This document shows, in pieces, positions 33,172 through 43,067 of a DNA stretch of 64,000 nt (position 1 is its first letter; each line of letters opens with the position of its first letter). Made by a program: the position numbers and the translations under genes. Source of the stretch: Paenibacillus sp. V4I7 (GTDB taxonomy: Bacteria; Bacillota; Bacilli; Paenibacillales; NBRC-103111); contig NZ_JAUSZD010000002.1 in the NCBI RefSeq assembly GCF_030817275.1, positions 5,642,001 through 5,706,000 on the forward strand, given 5' to 3'. The notes under the pieces are model-generated. The model saw only the letters and a program-made list of their open reading frames with translations, was not told the origin of the DNA and did not search any database.

Positions 33172-34824
33172 CTACTTCTTCTTCGCGTCATAGGCAGCTT
33201 GGTAAATTTCCAGATAACGCTTCAGGTTCATATTATCCAAATTTTTCAGGTAGCCATCCCATTCTTTCTCCAGATTCGCATCTCCGATGATGAAACGTGC
33301 AGTCATCTCTTTGACATGATCGGTAATCGTCTTCTCTAGATCGGCTAGCTCCATCGCCTGCTCGTTCGTGAAGAACAGCTGTGGCAGAACAGTATCCAGC
33401 TTCTGCTTATAAGGTTCGTATTTGTTTTTCGTTTCATTGTACAAAATAACTTCCAATGGATTTTTCGGATCGGCGACCAAGCCTAAGCGGAAATCATTCG
33501 TTCTAAGCGATGGTCCGGTTTGAGACCATTTCACATTTTGCACATTTTGCAGCTTGGCTTCGGTATATTTCCAAATGGCTTGCTTGCCATTGATACCGAT
33601 CTCACCTTGAGTCGCATATTTCCATTCCACATCTGGACGCCCCTCTGCGTTACGCAGCGTCATCTCCTGCGTATACATCAGATCCGCTAGGCGGAAAGCG
33701 GCTTCTGGATTTTTACTCGCTTTCGTAATGACGTAACGCCCTTGAGAGACGCTATTGGTATACGGCGCAACTTGCAAGCCTTTCGGCCCTTTGAGCACTG
33801 GAACGGCGGTAACCTCAAGCCATCTTCCGCTCGGTCCGTTAAAAGCTGTGAACGTCCCATTATGCTGGGCTATCGCTGCACCCAATATATTAATATTGGG
33901 GTTCTCCCCCATCTGCTTCGCTTGATCCCGATCCTGTGTGAAGGACTGCGGCGCGATCAAACCTTCGGCATACAGCTTGTTTAAGTACTTCAGGCCCTCT
34001 TGCCATTCCGGCTTGTTATAAGGCACATCGACCTTGCCGTTATTAAGGTACAAACGATTGGTATTATTAGGGTTTAGTATAAAAGCATTCATAAGGAACG
34101 AATCGATATTTACTGCTGGTCCCACCGCTGCACCTGCAAGCGGAATCTCATCGACTTTTCCGTTGCCATTCGGATCCTTTGTTTTAAACTCCTTTAGCAC
34201 CTTGTACAGCTCATCCGTCGTGGTTGGCACAGCAAGCCCCAATTTATCCAGCCATGGCTTGTAAATCCACATTTTTTGCCCCATCGAACAGTGGAAACAC
34301 TCGTTCACGAGCGGCAGCCCATATATTTTACCACCCGGCGCCGTAATAGCATCTTTCACTCCAACAACCTGCTCAAACATCTTCTTGGTCTCGACACCAT
34401 ACTTAGCAATATAGGGCGTTAGATCGAGGAAATCCCCTTGGCTGCCATAGATCAGCTGCTGCGTAGGGCTAACGTCAAAGCCCATAATCACATCAGGCAA
34501 ATCTCCGCTTCCTAGCACCAAATTAAGCTTTTCTACCGCTGATTTCTCCGGGGCAACATCCCATTCAATATGAATGTTCGTCTTCTCCTCTAGGTACTTC
34601 GTATATTCATTCGTTGCAAAGTCTTCAACAAATGCACTACCCTTTACTAGAACCTTTAAGGTCGTTTTTTCCTTCGTGATAGGTAATTCCCCTGCTGCAG
34701 TCACCCGATCCTCTGACACTTTAGGAGTCGCATCTGATTGCGCTGCTTCCTTATCTGAACAACCGCTTAATACCGAGACTGTACACAAGGCTAACCCTAA
34801 GCTTACTACCATCCATTTTTTCAT
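33172..34824 (-). CDS. LplA-like oligosaccharide-binding lipoprotein
   Basis: A 550-residue extracellular binding protein of the long (LplA-type) class. The signal peptide 'MKKWMVVSLGLALCTVSV' leads to lipobox 'LSGC'. The mature part carries 'LGSGDLPDVIMGFDVSP', 'KIYGLPLVNECFHC', 'WIYKPWLDKLGLAVPTTTDE' and 'KTKDPNGNGKVDEIPL', an EF-hand-like calcium loop common in this group. It is the last gene after two permeases and lies convergent to the GH172-type enzyme. Ligand unknown, probably a plant or microbial oligosaccharide. Confidence 0.92.
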   Translation of the reverse strand: MKKWMVVSLGLALCTVSVLSGCSDKEAAQSDATPKVSEDRVTAAGELPITKEKTTLKVLVKGSAFVEDFATNEYTKYLEEKTNIHIEWDVAPEKSAVEKLNLVLGSGDLPDVIMGFDVSPTQQLIYGSQGDFLDLTPYIAKYGVETKKMFEQVVGVKDAITAPGGKIYGLPLVNECFHCSMGQKMWIYKPWLDKLGLAVPTTTDELYKVLKEFKTKDPNGNGKVDEIPLAGAAVGPAVNIDSFLMNAFILNPNNTNRLYLNNGKVDVPYNKPEWQEGLKYLNKLYAEGLIAPQSFTQDRDQAKQMGENPNINILGAAIAQHNGTFTAFNGPSGRWLEVTAVPVLKGPKGLQVAPYTNSVSQGRYVITKASKNPEAAFRLADLMYTQEMTLRNAEGRPDVEWKYATQGEIGINGKQAIWKYTEAKLQNVQNVKWSQTGPSLRTNDFRLGLVADPKNPLEVILYNETKNKYEPYKQKLDTVLPQLFFTNEQAMELADLEKTITDHVKEMTARFIIGDANLEKEWDGYLKNLDNMNLKRYLEIYQAAYDAKKK

Positions 34825-34875
34825 CTAAAAGAACCCTCCCTAGAATTTATTCGTTATAAATTTTTCATTTAATAA

Positions 34876-35772
34876 CTAACCCTTCAACGAACCGATCATG
34901 ACCCCTTTAACAAAATGCTTCTGTACAAAAGGGTAAATCATCATGAGTGGCAGCGATGAGACGACAATCAGAGAGTATTTAAGCAGTGCACGTAAGCCCT
35001 CCCGATTCGCTTCCTGTCCCAGATCGGACAGCATGGCGGGATCTACCTCATTCTGAATGAGTATTTCCCTAAGTACAAGCTGGAGCGGATATAAGCTCGG
35101 CTGCTTTAAATAGATCAGCGCATTGAAATATTGATTCCAATAGCCTACCGCCGAATACAGAGTAATGACAGCAATGATGGGACCGGACAGCGGAATAACA
35201 ACATTCCATACAAACTTGAAATCGTTACAGCCGTCCAGCTGAGCGGCCTCCAGCAGTTCATCCGGTATCGTCGTTTTGAAATAGGTTCTCGTAATAATGA
35301 CATTGAATACGCTCATCGCCCCTGGCAAAATCATCGACCAGATCGTATTGAGCATGCCGAGATCTTTGACCAGCAGGTAGCTCGGAATGAGTCCGCCGGA
35401 AAACATGGTGGTGAACACCAGTAAAAGCATGACAGCATTTTTCCCATACAAGTCTCTACGTGCAAGTGGATAAGCCGCCATTATCGTTAGCGCGACATTG
35501 ATTACCGTACCCAGAACCGTATAAATAACAGAATTACGAAACGAGCTCCAGATCAGCTTATGTTTAAATACAGCCTCATAACCGTCAAGTGTAGGTTGAA
35601 CGGGCCACAGCCACACCTTCCCCGAGATGACCGCATCTGGGCTGCTGAAGGATGCGCTTACAATAAACACTAGCGGATACATCACAATAATAAGAAACAA
35701 GGTAAGCACCGTGTAGTTGATAACATTAAACCAACGGTCATTGCTAGCCTCACGAATGTTAGCATGCTCCAT
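34876..35772 (-). CDS. Oligosaccharide ABC permease, LplC-like
   Basis: A 298-residue six-TM permease. The EAA loop reads 'ELLEAAQLDGCNDFKFVWNV' then 'VIPLSGPIIAVI', and the C-terminus 'KHFVKGVMIGSLKG' is the LplC/YtcP pattern. Strong GGGGGAGG precedes the ATG. Partner of the permease 24 bp upstream. No ATPase is encoded locally, as usual for these importers in Bacillales. Confidence 0.92.
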   Translation of the reverse strand: MEHANIREASNDRWFNVINYTVLTLFLIIVMYPLVFIVSASFSSPDAVISGKVWLWPVQPTLDGYEAVFKHKLIWSSFRNSVIYTVLGTVINVALTIMAAYPLARRDLYGKNAVMLLLVFTTMFSGGLIPSYLLVKDLGMLNTIWSMILPGAMSVFNVIITRTYFKTTIPDELLEAAQLDGCNDFKFVWNVVIPLSGPIIAVITLYSAVGYWNQYFNALIYLKQPSLYPLQLVLREILIQNEVDPAMLSDLGQEANREGLRALLKYSLIVVSSLPLMMIYPFVQKHFVKGVMIGSLKG

Positions 35773-35796
35773 GATGACGACCTCCCCCTATATGCC

Positions 35797-36756
35797 TTAC
35801 CATAGGCTTTCCTGTTTAGCTTTCTTCGCCATTTGGTTGACCAAAATCAGTAGAATCAAACCAATGACCGATTTGAATAAATTGATGGCCGTGGAATAAG
35901 AGTAATTCATCGCCTGGGAGGCAAGCCCGACCTTATAAACAAACGTATCAATGACTTCCGAGGTGCGCACATTAAGCGGATTCTGTAATAGCAGCACTTT
36001 CTCGAAGCCCAGATCCAGAATATGACCGGTGTTCAAAATAAGCAAAATAATCATAACTGGCATGATGCTCGGCAGATCGATATGCAGCATACGCTGAAAT
36101 TTACTTGCTCCATCAATGACAGCCGCTTCATGCTGTGCGGGATCAACACCCGCTAAAGCTGCTAAATAAATGATGCAGGAAAAGCCTACATTTTGCCAAA
36201 TACCAGACCAGACATAGATCGAGCTGAAATATTCCGGCTTGGCCATAAAATTGATCGGATCGATGCCCAATTGACCGAGCAGCATGTTCACTAATCCATT
36301 GCGGGGGTCGAGCAGCTCCATAACGATCCCTACCATCACGACGATGGATATAAAATGGGGAGCGTAAGTGATCATCTGTACGGATTTTTTGAACAGCTGG
36401 TTTTTCACATAATTTAATGATAGGGCCAGAATAATCGGAAAGGGAATTCCGGCAAGTAAGCTGTACAAGCTGATGATCAACGTGTTTTTCATCAATTTTC
36501 CAAATTCATAAGAGTTGAAAAATCGGATGAAGTGCTTCAAGCCGACCCACTCGCTCCCAGCGACTCCCTTGGATGCAATATAATCCTTGAAGGCAATCTG
36601 CGCCCCATACATCGGATAATATTTAAACACGAGGACATAGATGACTGGAAGTGCAAGCAGGGCATACAATTGCCAGCTTTTCTTCATTTGCTTCCTAGCG
36701 GCAAGCAGCAGATTGTTTGTACCCGTGCCTGTTTTGGTTAATACAACCTCTTTCAT
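35797..36756 (-). CDS. Oligosaccharide ABC permease, LplB-like
   Basis: A 319-residue permease of the LplB/YteP group, with 'YPMYGAQIAFKDYIASKGV' after TM1, the EAA-type loop 'GVDPAQHEAAVIDGASKFQR' and 'LPSIMPVMIILLILNTGHIL'. First gene of the three-gene importer operon. A CcpA-type cre element lies 66 nt upstream of its start. Confidence 0.92.
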   Translation of the reverse strand: MKEVVLTKTGTGTNNLLLAARKQMKKSWQLYALLALPVIYVLVFKYYPMYGAQIAFKDYIASKGVAGSEWVGLKHFIRFFNSYEFGKLMKNTLIISLYSLLAGIPFPIILALSLNYVKNQLFKKSVQMITYAPHFISIVVMVGIVMELLDPRNGLVNMLLGQLGIDPINFMAKPEYFSSIYVWSGIWQNVGFSCIIYLAALAGVDPAQHEAAVIDGASKFQRMLHIDLPSIMPVMIILLILNTGHILDLGFEKVLLLQNPLNVRTSEVIDTFVYKVGLASQAMNYSYSTAINLFKSVIGLILLILVNQMAKKAKQESLW

Positions 36757-36821
36757 TGTGCGCTCTTCCCCCTTTCAATTGATACCTTAACGATACAAGG
36801 AATTGCCTCAAGCCGTAAATT

Positions 36822-36835
36822 AGAAAGCGCTTTCT
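36822..36835 (-). promoter_or_regulatory. Catabolite-responsive element (cre)
   Basis: The palindrome AGAAAGCGCTTTCT matches the cre consensus TGWAARCGYTWNCW at 13 of 14 positions. It lies just upstream of the LplB-like start, so CcpA repression in the presence of preferred sugars is expected. Confidence 0.65.
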
Positions 36836-36892
36836 TTATGTGCAAATATTAAGAATCAGCCATGTGCACTTCGAAATTGATGTGCAAAAGTA

Positions 36893-36922
36893 AAGAATAC
36901 GGCACCTGAGTGCCGTATTCTT
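36893..36922. terminator. hairpin at the end of the AraC/Cache regulator gene
   Basis: Perfect 13-bp arms AAGAATACGGCAC / GTGCCGTATTCTT with a 4-nt loop overlap the stop codon. The T-rich run after it is short. Confidence 0.7.
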
Positions 36923-39248
36923 ATCCGTGCAATTTCTTATAGGAGGTCGCACTGACGCCATGCAGCCGCTTGAATGCCCGACAAAACGTATTGGAGGAGC
37001 TATAGCCAACCTTATCGGAAATTTCAAGAATGGTTAGCTCCGTTGTCTGCAGCAGATCTTTGGCCCGATCCATGCGCAGATTTTCCAAATAGTCGGAGAA
37101 ATTAATGCCCGTTTGCTCTTTGAAGAATTGGGAGAGATACACCTTCGAAATGCGAAACCGATCGGCCACTACATCCAGACAAAGCTCACTGTCCATATAT
37201 ACGTTCTGCAGCATGCCAAGAATACTTTGGATCAGCTGTACATTTTGACTTTTCTTATGATCGTTCACGCTTTCACATATCCATTGATAAGTTGCGCGGA
37301 TCGATTGATAATTTTTGCGCATATTTTCATAGGAATCAATCTCGCTGCTCAGTGACTGGATCCGCCTGTAAACCTCCTGCTGATCGAGCTCCATTTGCGG
37401 CAGCAGCTTCACAAGACTACCCCACATTTCGAACAAGAACAACTGCATAACCGCGAAGGAAAGGTGCCTCAGCTCGAAATTTTCATGGTATATCTCACCA
37501 AGCGTATGCTGAACCTCAGGATGATCCCCCGCTTTGGCTAAATTGATTAAGCGGATCTCCACATCCTGCGGAAAATAATAGTTGTTCATATCCGTCGGGA
37601 GCTCGTCATACCATACGATTTCATTCTCATTTTTCCATAACTGCACGTTCAATGCTTCTCTGGCCTGTTCATAAGATCTGGAGATGCTGGTGAGACTATC
37701 ACATATACCGCCTACACCATAGACGGACACCAGCTTCAACTGGCTTTTCATCTCCTCATTGGCTTCCTTCAGCTTTTGCTCGATTGGCTCCTTGTAGAGT
37801 TCCGGTTGCTCAGTTCGATAACAGAAAAGCACCCCGAATTGATCCTCCGCGATATCGTAAACAAAGCCTTCCTGATCGATCGTCCTTCTCAACATTTCTT
37901 TAGCCAGTAAACGCTTCATATCCAGTTCTTCCAACAGGTCATCATTATAGCCGTTATCGAAGCCTCGCAAATGAACAACCGCGACCCGATAGGACATCCC
38001 TTGAAGGTCCATACCTACATGCTTTAACAGTGCATCTGCATCACGTGCCGAAATAAATTGCCCGTTCAACAGCCGCTGAAAATACGCTGCCCTCAGCAAA
38101 GGAACCTGCTGCTCTATCTCCGACTTCATCCTATGGTTATTGTGGAACAAACCGGTTACCGTTTCTCCGATTAATCCAAAAGCATCCCTCTGGTGCGAGA
38201 TCACGTCCGCTTTTTCCAGAATCAAGTTTACGATATTTCGTAACGGTTTACTGTTGCGATAAGCCAGCACATACGCGATAAAGACACCCACGATAAGAAA
38301 GACGAACGTCAAAGAGAAGATGATTTTCTGAATATATCGGACCTTCTCTAGTACAACAAAAGTTGGCTGTCCCACCAGATACGTCCAACCGTTATAGGAG
38401 GATTTGGTATAAGTAATCATCATCTGCTTCGATTGCAGCGATTGCTCGATTACGCCCTTATCACCAATAAGATTGCCGATCTCGATCGGTAAGGGGGCTT
38501 TACTCGCCGAAAGCTCACTGATGATTTTCCCCTCACCATCCACAATATAGGCCCATCCCCCTTCGGAAATGTTGAGCCCTTGAAACAGCTTTTGGATTTC
38601 CTTCTGATCAATCATGACAGCAATAGCGCCCTGGGGATTGCCAGGGTACCCAAGCGATTGCATATATGTCAGCATGGAATAGGGTACACCCTGTACGATG
38701 ACTTCCTCAGACGCAAAAGTTTTGCGGGTATGAAATTGCTTAGCGACGAAGTCATACCATGAATCATAATCATGCTTGCTGTAATGAGCTACCCGATCAA
38801 AAAAATGCTGAAAAGAGTAAGTAGCCCCCGGGGTTAATACCATTTCACTATTTTTGAACAAGACATAATAATTAAATATGAAATTGTTAGACATCCTGTA
38901 ATCGTACAAGCTTTTATTCGTATCCAAAACCCGGTACGTATTCGTCCCCTCAAAAGGATCAGTGACAGACTGAAACCGCATAATTCTCGTATCGGCCGAT
39001 AACTGCTGAGTGATGGAGGCGATTTCCTCCAGTCTTCGATCGAGGATATCCTTACTCTGCTCCAGCAGGTTCATATGACTCGCGGTTGCTTCGCTTTCGA
39101 TTAGCGCCGTCGTCTTCTGATAAATGACCCAGCCAATAATCATCGGCAGCATCAGAAAAATAAGATAAGGAACGAGAATACGCGCAAACACGCGGTGCCT
39201 TCTTTTGTTAACGTTAACATTAACGCTTCTCTCTCTCTTGAACAGCAT
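36921..39248 (-). CDS. Membrane AraC-family regulator with Cache sensor
   Basis: A 775-residue regulator of the type found upstream of LplABC importers. TM1 lies at about 26-46, an extracellular Cache-like domain to about 300, TM2 at about 301-322 ('IIFSLTFVFLIVGVFIAYVL'), then a long cytoplasmic linker and a C-terminal AraC HTH pair ('LCLDVVADRFRISKVYLSQF', 'ILEISDKVGYSSSNTFCRAF'). I choose ATG 39248, 9 nt after GGGGG, over an ATG seven codons upstream. It senses an extracellular signal and probably activates the adjacent importer directly, without a kinase. Confidence 0.9.
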   Translation of the reverse strand: MLFKRERSVNVNVNKRRHRVFARILVPYLIFLMLPMIIGWVIYQKTTALIESEATASHMNLLEQSKDILDRRLEEIASITQQLSADTRIMRFQSVTDPFEGTNTYRVLDTNKSLYDYRMSNNFIFNYYVLFKNSEMVLTPGATYSFQHFFDRVAHYSKHDYDSWYDFVAKQFHTRKTFASEEVIVQGVPYSMLTYMQSLGYPGNPQGAIAVMIDQKEIQKLFQGLNISEGGWAYIVDGEGKIISELSASKAPLPIEIGNLIGDKGVIEQSLQSKQMMITYTKSSYNGWTYLVGQPTFVVLEKVRYIQKIIFSLTFVFLIVGVFIAYVLAYRNSKPLRNIVNLILEKADVISHQRDAFGLIGETVTGLFHNNHRMKSEIEQQVPLLRAAYFQRLLNGQFISARDADALLKHVGMDLQGMSYRVAVVHLRGFDNGYNDDLLEELDMKRLLAKEMLRRTIDQEGFVYDIAEDQFGVLFCYRTEQPELYKEPIEQKLKEANEEMKSQLKLVSVYGVGGICDSLTSISRSYEQAREALNVQLWKNENEIVWYDELPTDMNNYYFPQDVEIRLINLAKAGDHPEVQHTLGEIYHENFELRHLSFAVMQLFLFEMWGSLVKLLPQMELDQQEVYRRIQSLSSEIDSYENMRKNYQSIRATYQWICESVNDHKKSQNVQLIQSILGMLQNVYMDSELCLDVVADRFRISKVYLSQFFKEQTGINFSDYLENLRMDRAKDLLQTTELTILEISDKVGYSSSNTFCRAFKRLHGVSATSYKKLHG

Positions 39249-39463
39249 AGTAAATGTCCCCCATTTCATTCACGATTCCATGTTGCGATCATATTGAGAG
39301 TAATCATTGTGCATGATTTGCATTTTTGTATGCGTTTGCAATCTGTTGTGGCGTTCATCCCAAAAGGACTAAGCAGTTATTTCTAGTATACCTTGCTGTG
39401 CTGGTAATCGGAAGCTTGAAATATATCGCTAGATATGAAATGAGACTTTTTGTGCTTAACAAA

Positions 39464-39496
39464 AAAAAGGAACCCAGCCAACGGGGCGTGGGTTAC
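39464..39496 (-). terminator. terminator of the UvrA-like gene
   Basis: AACCCAGCC-aacg-GGGCGTGGGTT; on the minus strand it ends in CCTTTTTTTT. Its core is shared with hairpins at 27071 and 43078. Confidence 0.8.
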
Positions 39497-39561
39497 GAGA
39501 CTTTGATGATTAATCGAACGATCCGTCTATCTGCAATCATTTCACGCTATGCTAGAGTATT

Positions 39562-42500
39562 TCACTTCAGGCAATGATAAACCGCCATCATATCTCGTTT
39601 ATTCAACTCACGAATACGATTGAAGATAGGAATATCTGCAACTGCCTCAGTTAGTAAGCTTTCAGCAACAACATCACTTACTTTGCCAGTAAGCCATGTT
39701 TGTACATCTATACGATCGACGATTTCCTTGCGCCCTTCATCATTGATGCCACTTACATAACAGCTAACACATGGCACCGATAATTTAAATACGCCTTCAT
39801 GGAGACCATCCTCTGAAATTACTTTCTTCCCGTTACAGAATGGACATGGATGACTTGCTTTAATTTTATTAATTTGGGTAACAATTTTATTGTAGCCAAA
39901 CACTTCATAGACATAAGTTAGTTTTTTATATTTCCCATTGGTGAAATACTTATCAATAATGGTTTCTCTAGTTTCAGCAATATTGGCAAAATCACAGATG
40001 GTAATCAAGTTATTACTGCTGATCGCCTCGAGGTTACCTTTAATCTTGTCCCAAAATGGTACGGCATTTTGTAAAACCACTTCATAGCCCACAAAGCTTG
40101 CAAGCTCCAGTTCAAGCATTTTCAGCGCAACTTGTGTTTCCCTAGGAAGTAAGGAGACATCTTCCGTAAGTGCAAGATCGCCGCCAACAATTGATTTTAG
40201 TTTTTCTAGTTCCGGTAACTTCCCTACAGTTTTAATGACCTGATCAATCGATTGTTGAATAATCTCACGAATATCCGTGTCACCAAATTTTAGCTTTTTA
40301 TGATGATTTAACACGGTCCCTTGACAAACTGGGCAGTTAATCATTTCTTTTGAGGCTTTCATTTGCTCTTTAAGTGGAATGTTCTTCGAAATAACCATAT
40401 AACGCCCAAGGATGAGATTAAAACCCTCCCATGTTCTTGAAGCCTTCCCTGCTTTATCATAAAACGACTTTTCCCAATACCCATATAAGAACGTATTTTT
40501 TTCTGCCTCTGACATCTCATTATAGCTTTTGCTCATATCGTGGCCAAGTTCGTTCTTTATCTCTTCAAATAAGAAGTGCAATTTGGCGTGCTGATAATAT
40601 TTCAAGACATCCATGACTTCTGGAAGTAACATGCCGTCCCAGAATGGCACTGTTTTGTCTTGAATGAGAACATCCATATCAAATCGTTCTATAACTCGAC
40701 GACCCGAACAACTTGGACAATGATTATCTTGATAATAGAAATCGAAGCTTCTTGTATCTTTATTGGTCGGATGAGCAGCCACAATATGGTTGATCAGTCC
40801 CCCTATTTCATATAGAAAACTATATTGACTATACAGGTGTCGTTCAAGATCGATGGCGATGACAGGTGCAATCTTATCAGATTCATATTCACCATAAATC
40901 AGATGTGCCATGGATGATAAGCTTTTTAGGATACCACCTTTATAGACGTTTTCAGCCTTTTTAAAATAGTCCAACTGATTTTCTTGTAAGTAGTGAATAC
41001 CATTTTGCTGCTTAAGTGTGGAAGAAATATGCAAGGGGGCCTTGCTATCTTCTTTATACTTGTGACGACGATAATAATCATCATGACTGAGAACATCCAG
41101 ATGTTCTACAGGTGCAAGTTGTCTTTTGCCAAAATCAACGATAAAATCAGAGCTTTCGAGCATATAGGCATTATGTTCAATCATCAGGATGGAGACCGAT
41201 TCATCTTGCAGAATGTCTCTAACACTATCAATGAATTGGTTTAAAATATTTTGCGATAAACCTTTTGAAGGCTCGTCGAAAATAAAAAGCGTATGCGGGT
41301 TTCTTGAGTTGGCAAACAGCTCAGATACTAAATGGACACATTGAAATTCTCCTGTCGATAAGGACTGTGTTTTTCTTTCCAACGTCAAATAACCAAGCCC
41401 AAGTTTGATCAATAAGCTCAAGCGTTTATGAGCGATGTCTTCACCCGGCAGTTCATCAATAATATCTTCAATCGAGCGCTGAAAAATATCATCAATATCC
41501 TCACTATATTTCGTGAGTTTCTTTTTTATATCAAGAAACGTCGCAATGGTTGACCGACTGGAAATCGATTGGTTTCGATCTTGCCCAACCACGACCAGTT
41601 TATCTTTTGGATAACGCTTTTGAAAATCTTTCACTATACACTCATTAACAAGTGTAGATTTACCACATCCCGACTCACCCGTAAAGGTTACAAGTCTATT
41701 TTGGGGAATCTGAATTTCAGCCATTTGAATATTACGACAATAAAGATCATGAAACTGATAGTAGTCTGTTGGCATTGCCTTATTTAGTTCACAATGGATG
41801 GGTTGTGGACGTGGTGATTCTTCTACAATTTTCCCACCGTATTTACCACTACCAGGTCCAAAGAACAATTGTTCATCCGATGTGTCCAGCACCGTGTCAG
41901 AATGGTCAATGAGCCAAATTTGATTCTTATACCCCAATTGTTTAATCTCATCTAAAATTTTCAATAATGTTTGGTGATCAAGACCCACGGAGATTTCATC
42001 AATGATAATAACCGTATTTTCACTAGTTGCCATGAATTCTGCCAAGTACATTCGTGTTATTTCTCCACCTGACAAAGTACCCATTATGCGATTTAGTGTT
42101 AAGTAGCCTATATTCATATTGATAATATTTTGGAGAATATGCTGCTTCGCTTCACTAATGTGTAATTCCTCTGCGAGAGAAAGAATCGTTTCAATGCTTA
42201 AGTTATTGATATCGGAAATACTATGTGGTTGATTCAATAATTCCATCTTATATTGCTCAACTTCTTGATTGTAGCGCCTACCCTTGCACTTTGGACAATC
42301 GACATTTTGGGTCATACTGCGCCCTTTACAATCTGGACACCAGCCTAAGGCATTATTAAAGGAAAAAACTTCTGGAGAAAGATTAAATTTTTCAGCAAGA
42401 GTAACACGAATCTCTTTAAACACGCCAGTATGTGTGCCAATGGTTGAACGAGGATTGGATGAAATTGATGATTTTCCGAGAAAAAGGACTAAAGGCATTT

Positions 42501-42729
42501 CTTCCATCTTGATGGCACTGAAATTGGTTTCCATAATTTCAGGAAATAAATACTGATATTCTGCCTTTGGCAATAAAGAAACGAGACGCTTCTTGGATTC
42601 TTCACCAATGGTTTGACAAAAAGTTGTTTTACCAGATCCAGACAAACCAGCAATACCTAACGATTTATCTACTGGTAGTGCTGCATCTAATAGGTTAATA
42701 TTGTTCGAAATTAATCGATTTATTTTCAT
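39562..42729 (-). CDS. Rearranged UvrA-like ABC ATPase
   Basis: A 1055-residue UvrA-family protein that is not canonical UvrA. ABC module 1: Walker A 'GLSGSGKTT' (28-36), a zinc module with Cys131/134/145/148, 'LSGGE' (219-223), Walker B 'IIIDE' (241-245). Module 2: 'GESGCGKST' (351-359), 'LSTGE' (457-461), 'LFIFDE' (481-486). Walker A to B in module 1 is only ~210 residues, so the large UvrB-binding and insertion domains are absent there. Residues 570-1055 add Cys pairs at 671/674, 799/802, 962/965 and 987/990 and look like a displaced, degenerate UvrA half without Walker motifs. Related UvrA-like proteins such as DrrC protect against DNA-binding drugs. An integrase remnant lies just upstream. 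Role unknown. Confidence 0.82.
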   Translation of the reverse strand: MKINRLISNNINLLDAALPVDKSLGIAGLSGSGKTTFCQTIGEESKKRLVSLLPKAEYQYLFPEIMETNFSAIKMEEMPLVLFLGKSSISSNPRSTIGTHTGVFKEIRVTLAEKFNLSPEVFSFNNALGWCPDCKGRSMTQNVDCPKCKGRRYNQEVEQYKMELLNQPHSISDINNLSIETILSLAEELHISEAKQHILQNIINMNIGYLTLNRIMGTLSGGEITRMYLAEFMATSENTVIIIDEISVGLDHQTLLKILDEIKQLGYKNQIWLIDHSDTVLDTSDEQLFFGPGSGKYGGKIVEESPRPQPIHCELNKAMPTDYYQFHDLYCRNIQMAEIQIPQNRLVTFTGESGCGKSTLVNECIVKDFQKRYPKDKLVVVGQDRNQSISSRSTIATFLDIKKKLTKYSEDIDDIFQRSIEDIIDELPGEDIAHKRLSLLIKLGLGYLTLERKTQSLSTGEFQCVHLVSELFANSRNPHTLFIFDEPSKGLSQNILNQFIDSVRDILQDESVSILMIEHNAYMLESSDFIVDFGKRQLAPVEHLDVLSHDDYYRRHKYKEDSKAPLHISSTLKQQNGIHYLQENQLDYFKKAENVYKGGILKSLSSMAHLIYGEYESDKIAPVIAIDLERHLYSQYSFLYEIGGLINHIVAAHPTNKDTRSFDFYYQDNHCPSCSGRRVIERFDMDVLIQDKTVPFWDGMLLPEVMDVLKYYQHAKLHFLFEEIKNELGHDMSKSYNEMSEAEKNTFLYGYWEKSFYDKAGKASRTWEGFNLILGRYMVISKNIPLKEQMKASKEMINCPVCQGTVLNHHKKLKFGDTDIREIIQQSIDQVIKTVGKLPELEKLKSIVGGDLALTEDVSLLPRETQVALKMLELELASFVGYEVVLQNAVPFWDKIKGNLEAISSNNLITICDFANIAETRETIIDKYFTNGKYKKLTYVYEVFGYNKIVTQINKIKASHPCPFCNGKKVISEDGLHEGVFKLSVPCVSCYVSGINDEGRKEIVDRIDVQTWLTGKVSDVVAESLLTEAVADIPIFNRIRELNKRDMMAVYHCLK

Positions 42730-42810
42730 ATGTACATCCTCTCTATTCTTTTAAACTTAGTCTTTCCATGTTATCACAGAGTTAAATGTATGAATTGATT
42801 TTTTGGGACG

Positions 42811-43060
42811 GAAGAAGAAGCTAAAACTTTCTTTAGAGCTATTGATGGTCACAGACATGAAATTATTTTAGTGTTAGCAATTCGTTGCGGTATGCGTATG
42901 GGTGAAATTCATGCGTTGAGATTTTCAGATATCGATCTGAAAAAGGGGATTATATCTGTGAGGCATATCATGGACTCTGAAAGGAATTTGCAAAATCCTA
43001 CCAAGACTCCCTTCAGGAATGAAAAACTACAACCAAATGGCCCATATAAGGGTTATTTGT
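42811..43060 (+). pseudogene. Tyrosine-recombinase (integrase) remnant
   Basis: The frame reads 'TEEEAKTFFRAIDGHRHEII', then 'LAIRCGMRMGEIHALRFSDI' and 'DLKKGIISVRHIMDSER', ending in an 'NPTKTPFR'-like stretch. This is the start of the catalytic domain of phage-type integrases, including the first catalytic Arg in 'GMRMGEI'. The N-terminal domain and the HxxR...Y part are missing. It marks a former mobile element next to the UvrA-like gene. Confidence 0.7.
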
Positions 43061-43067
43061 CATACAC

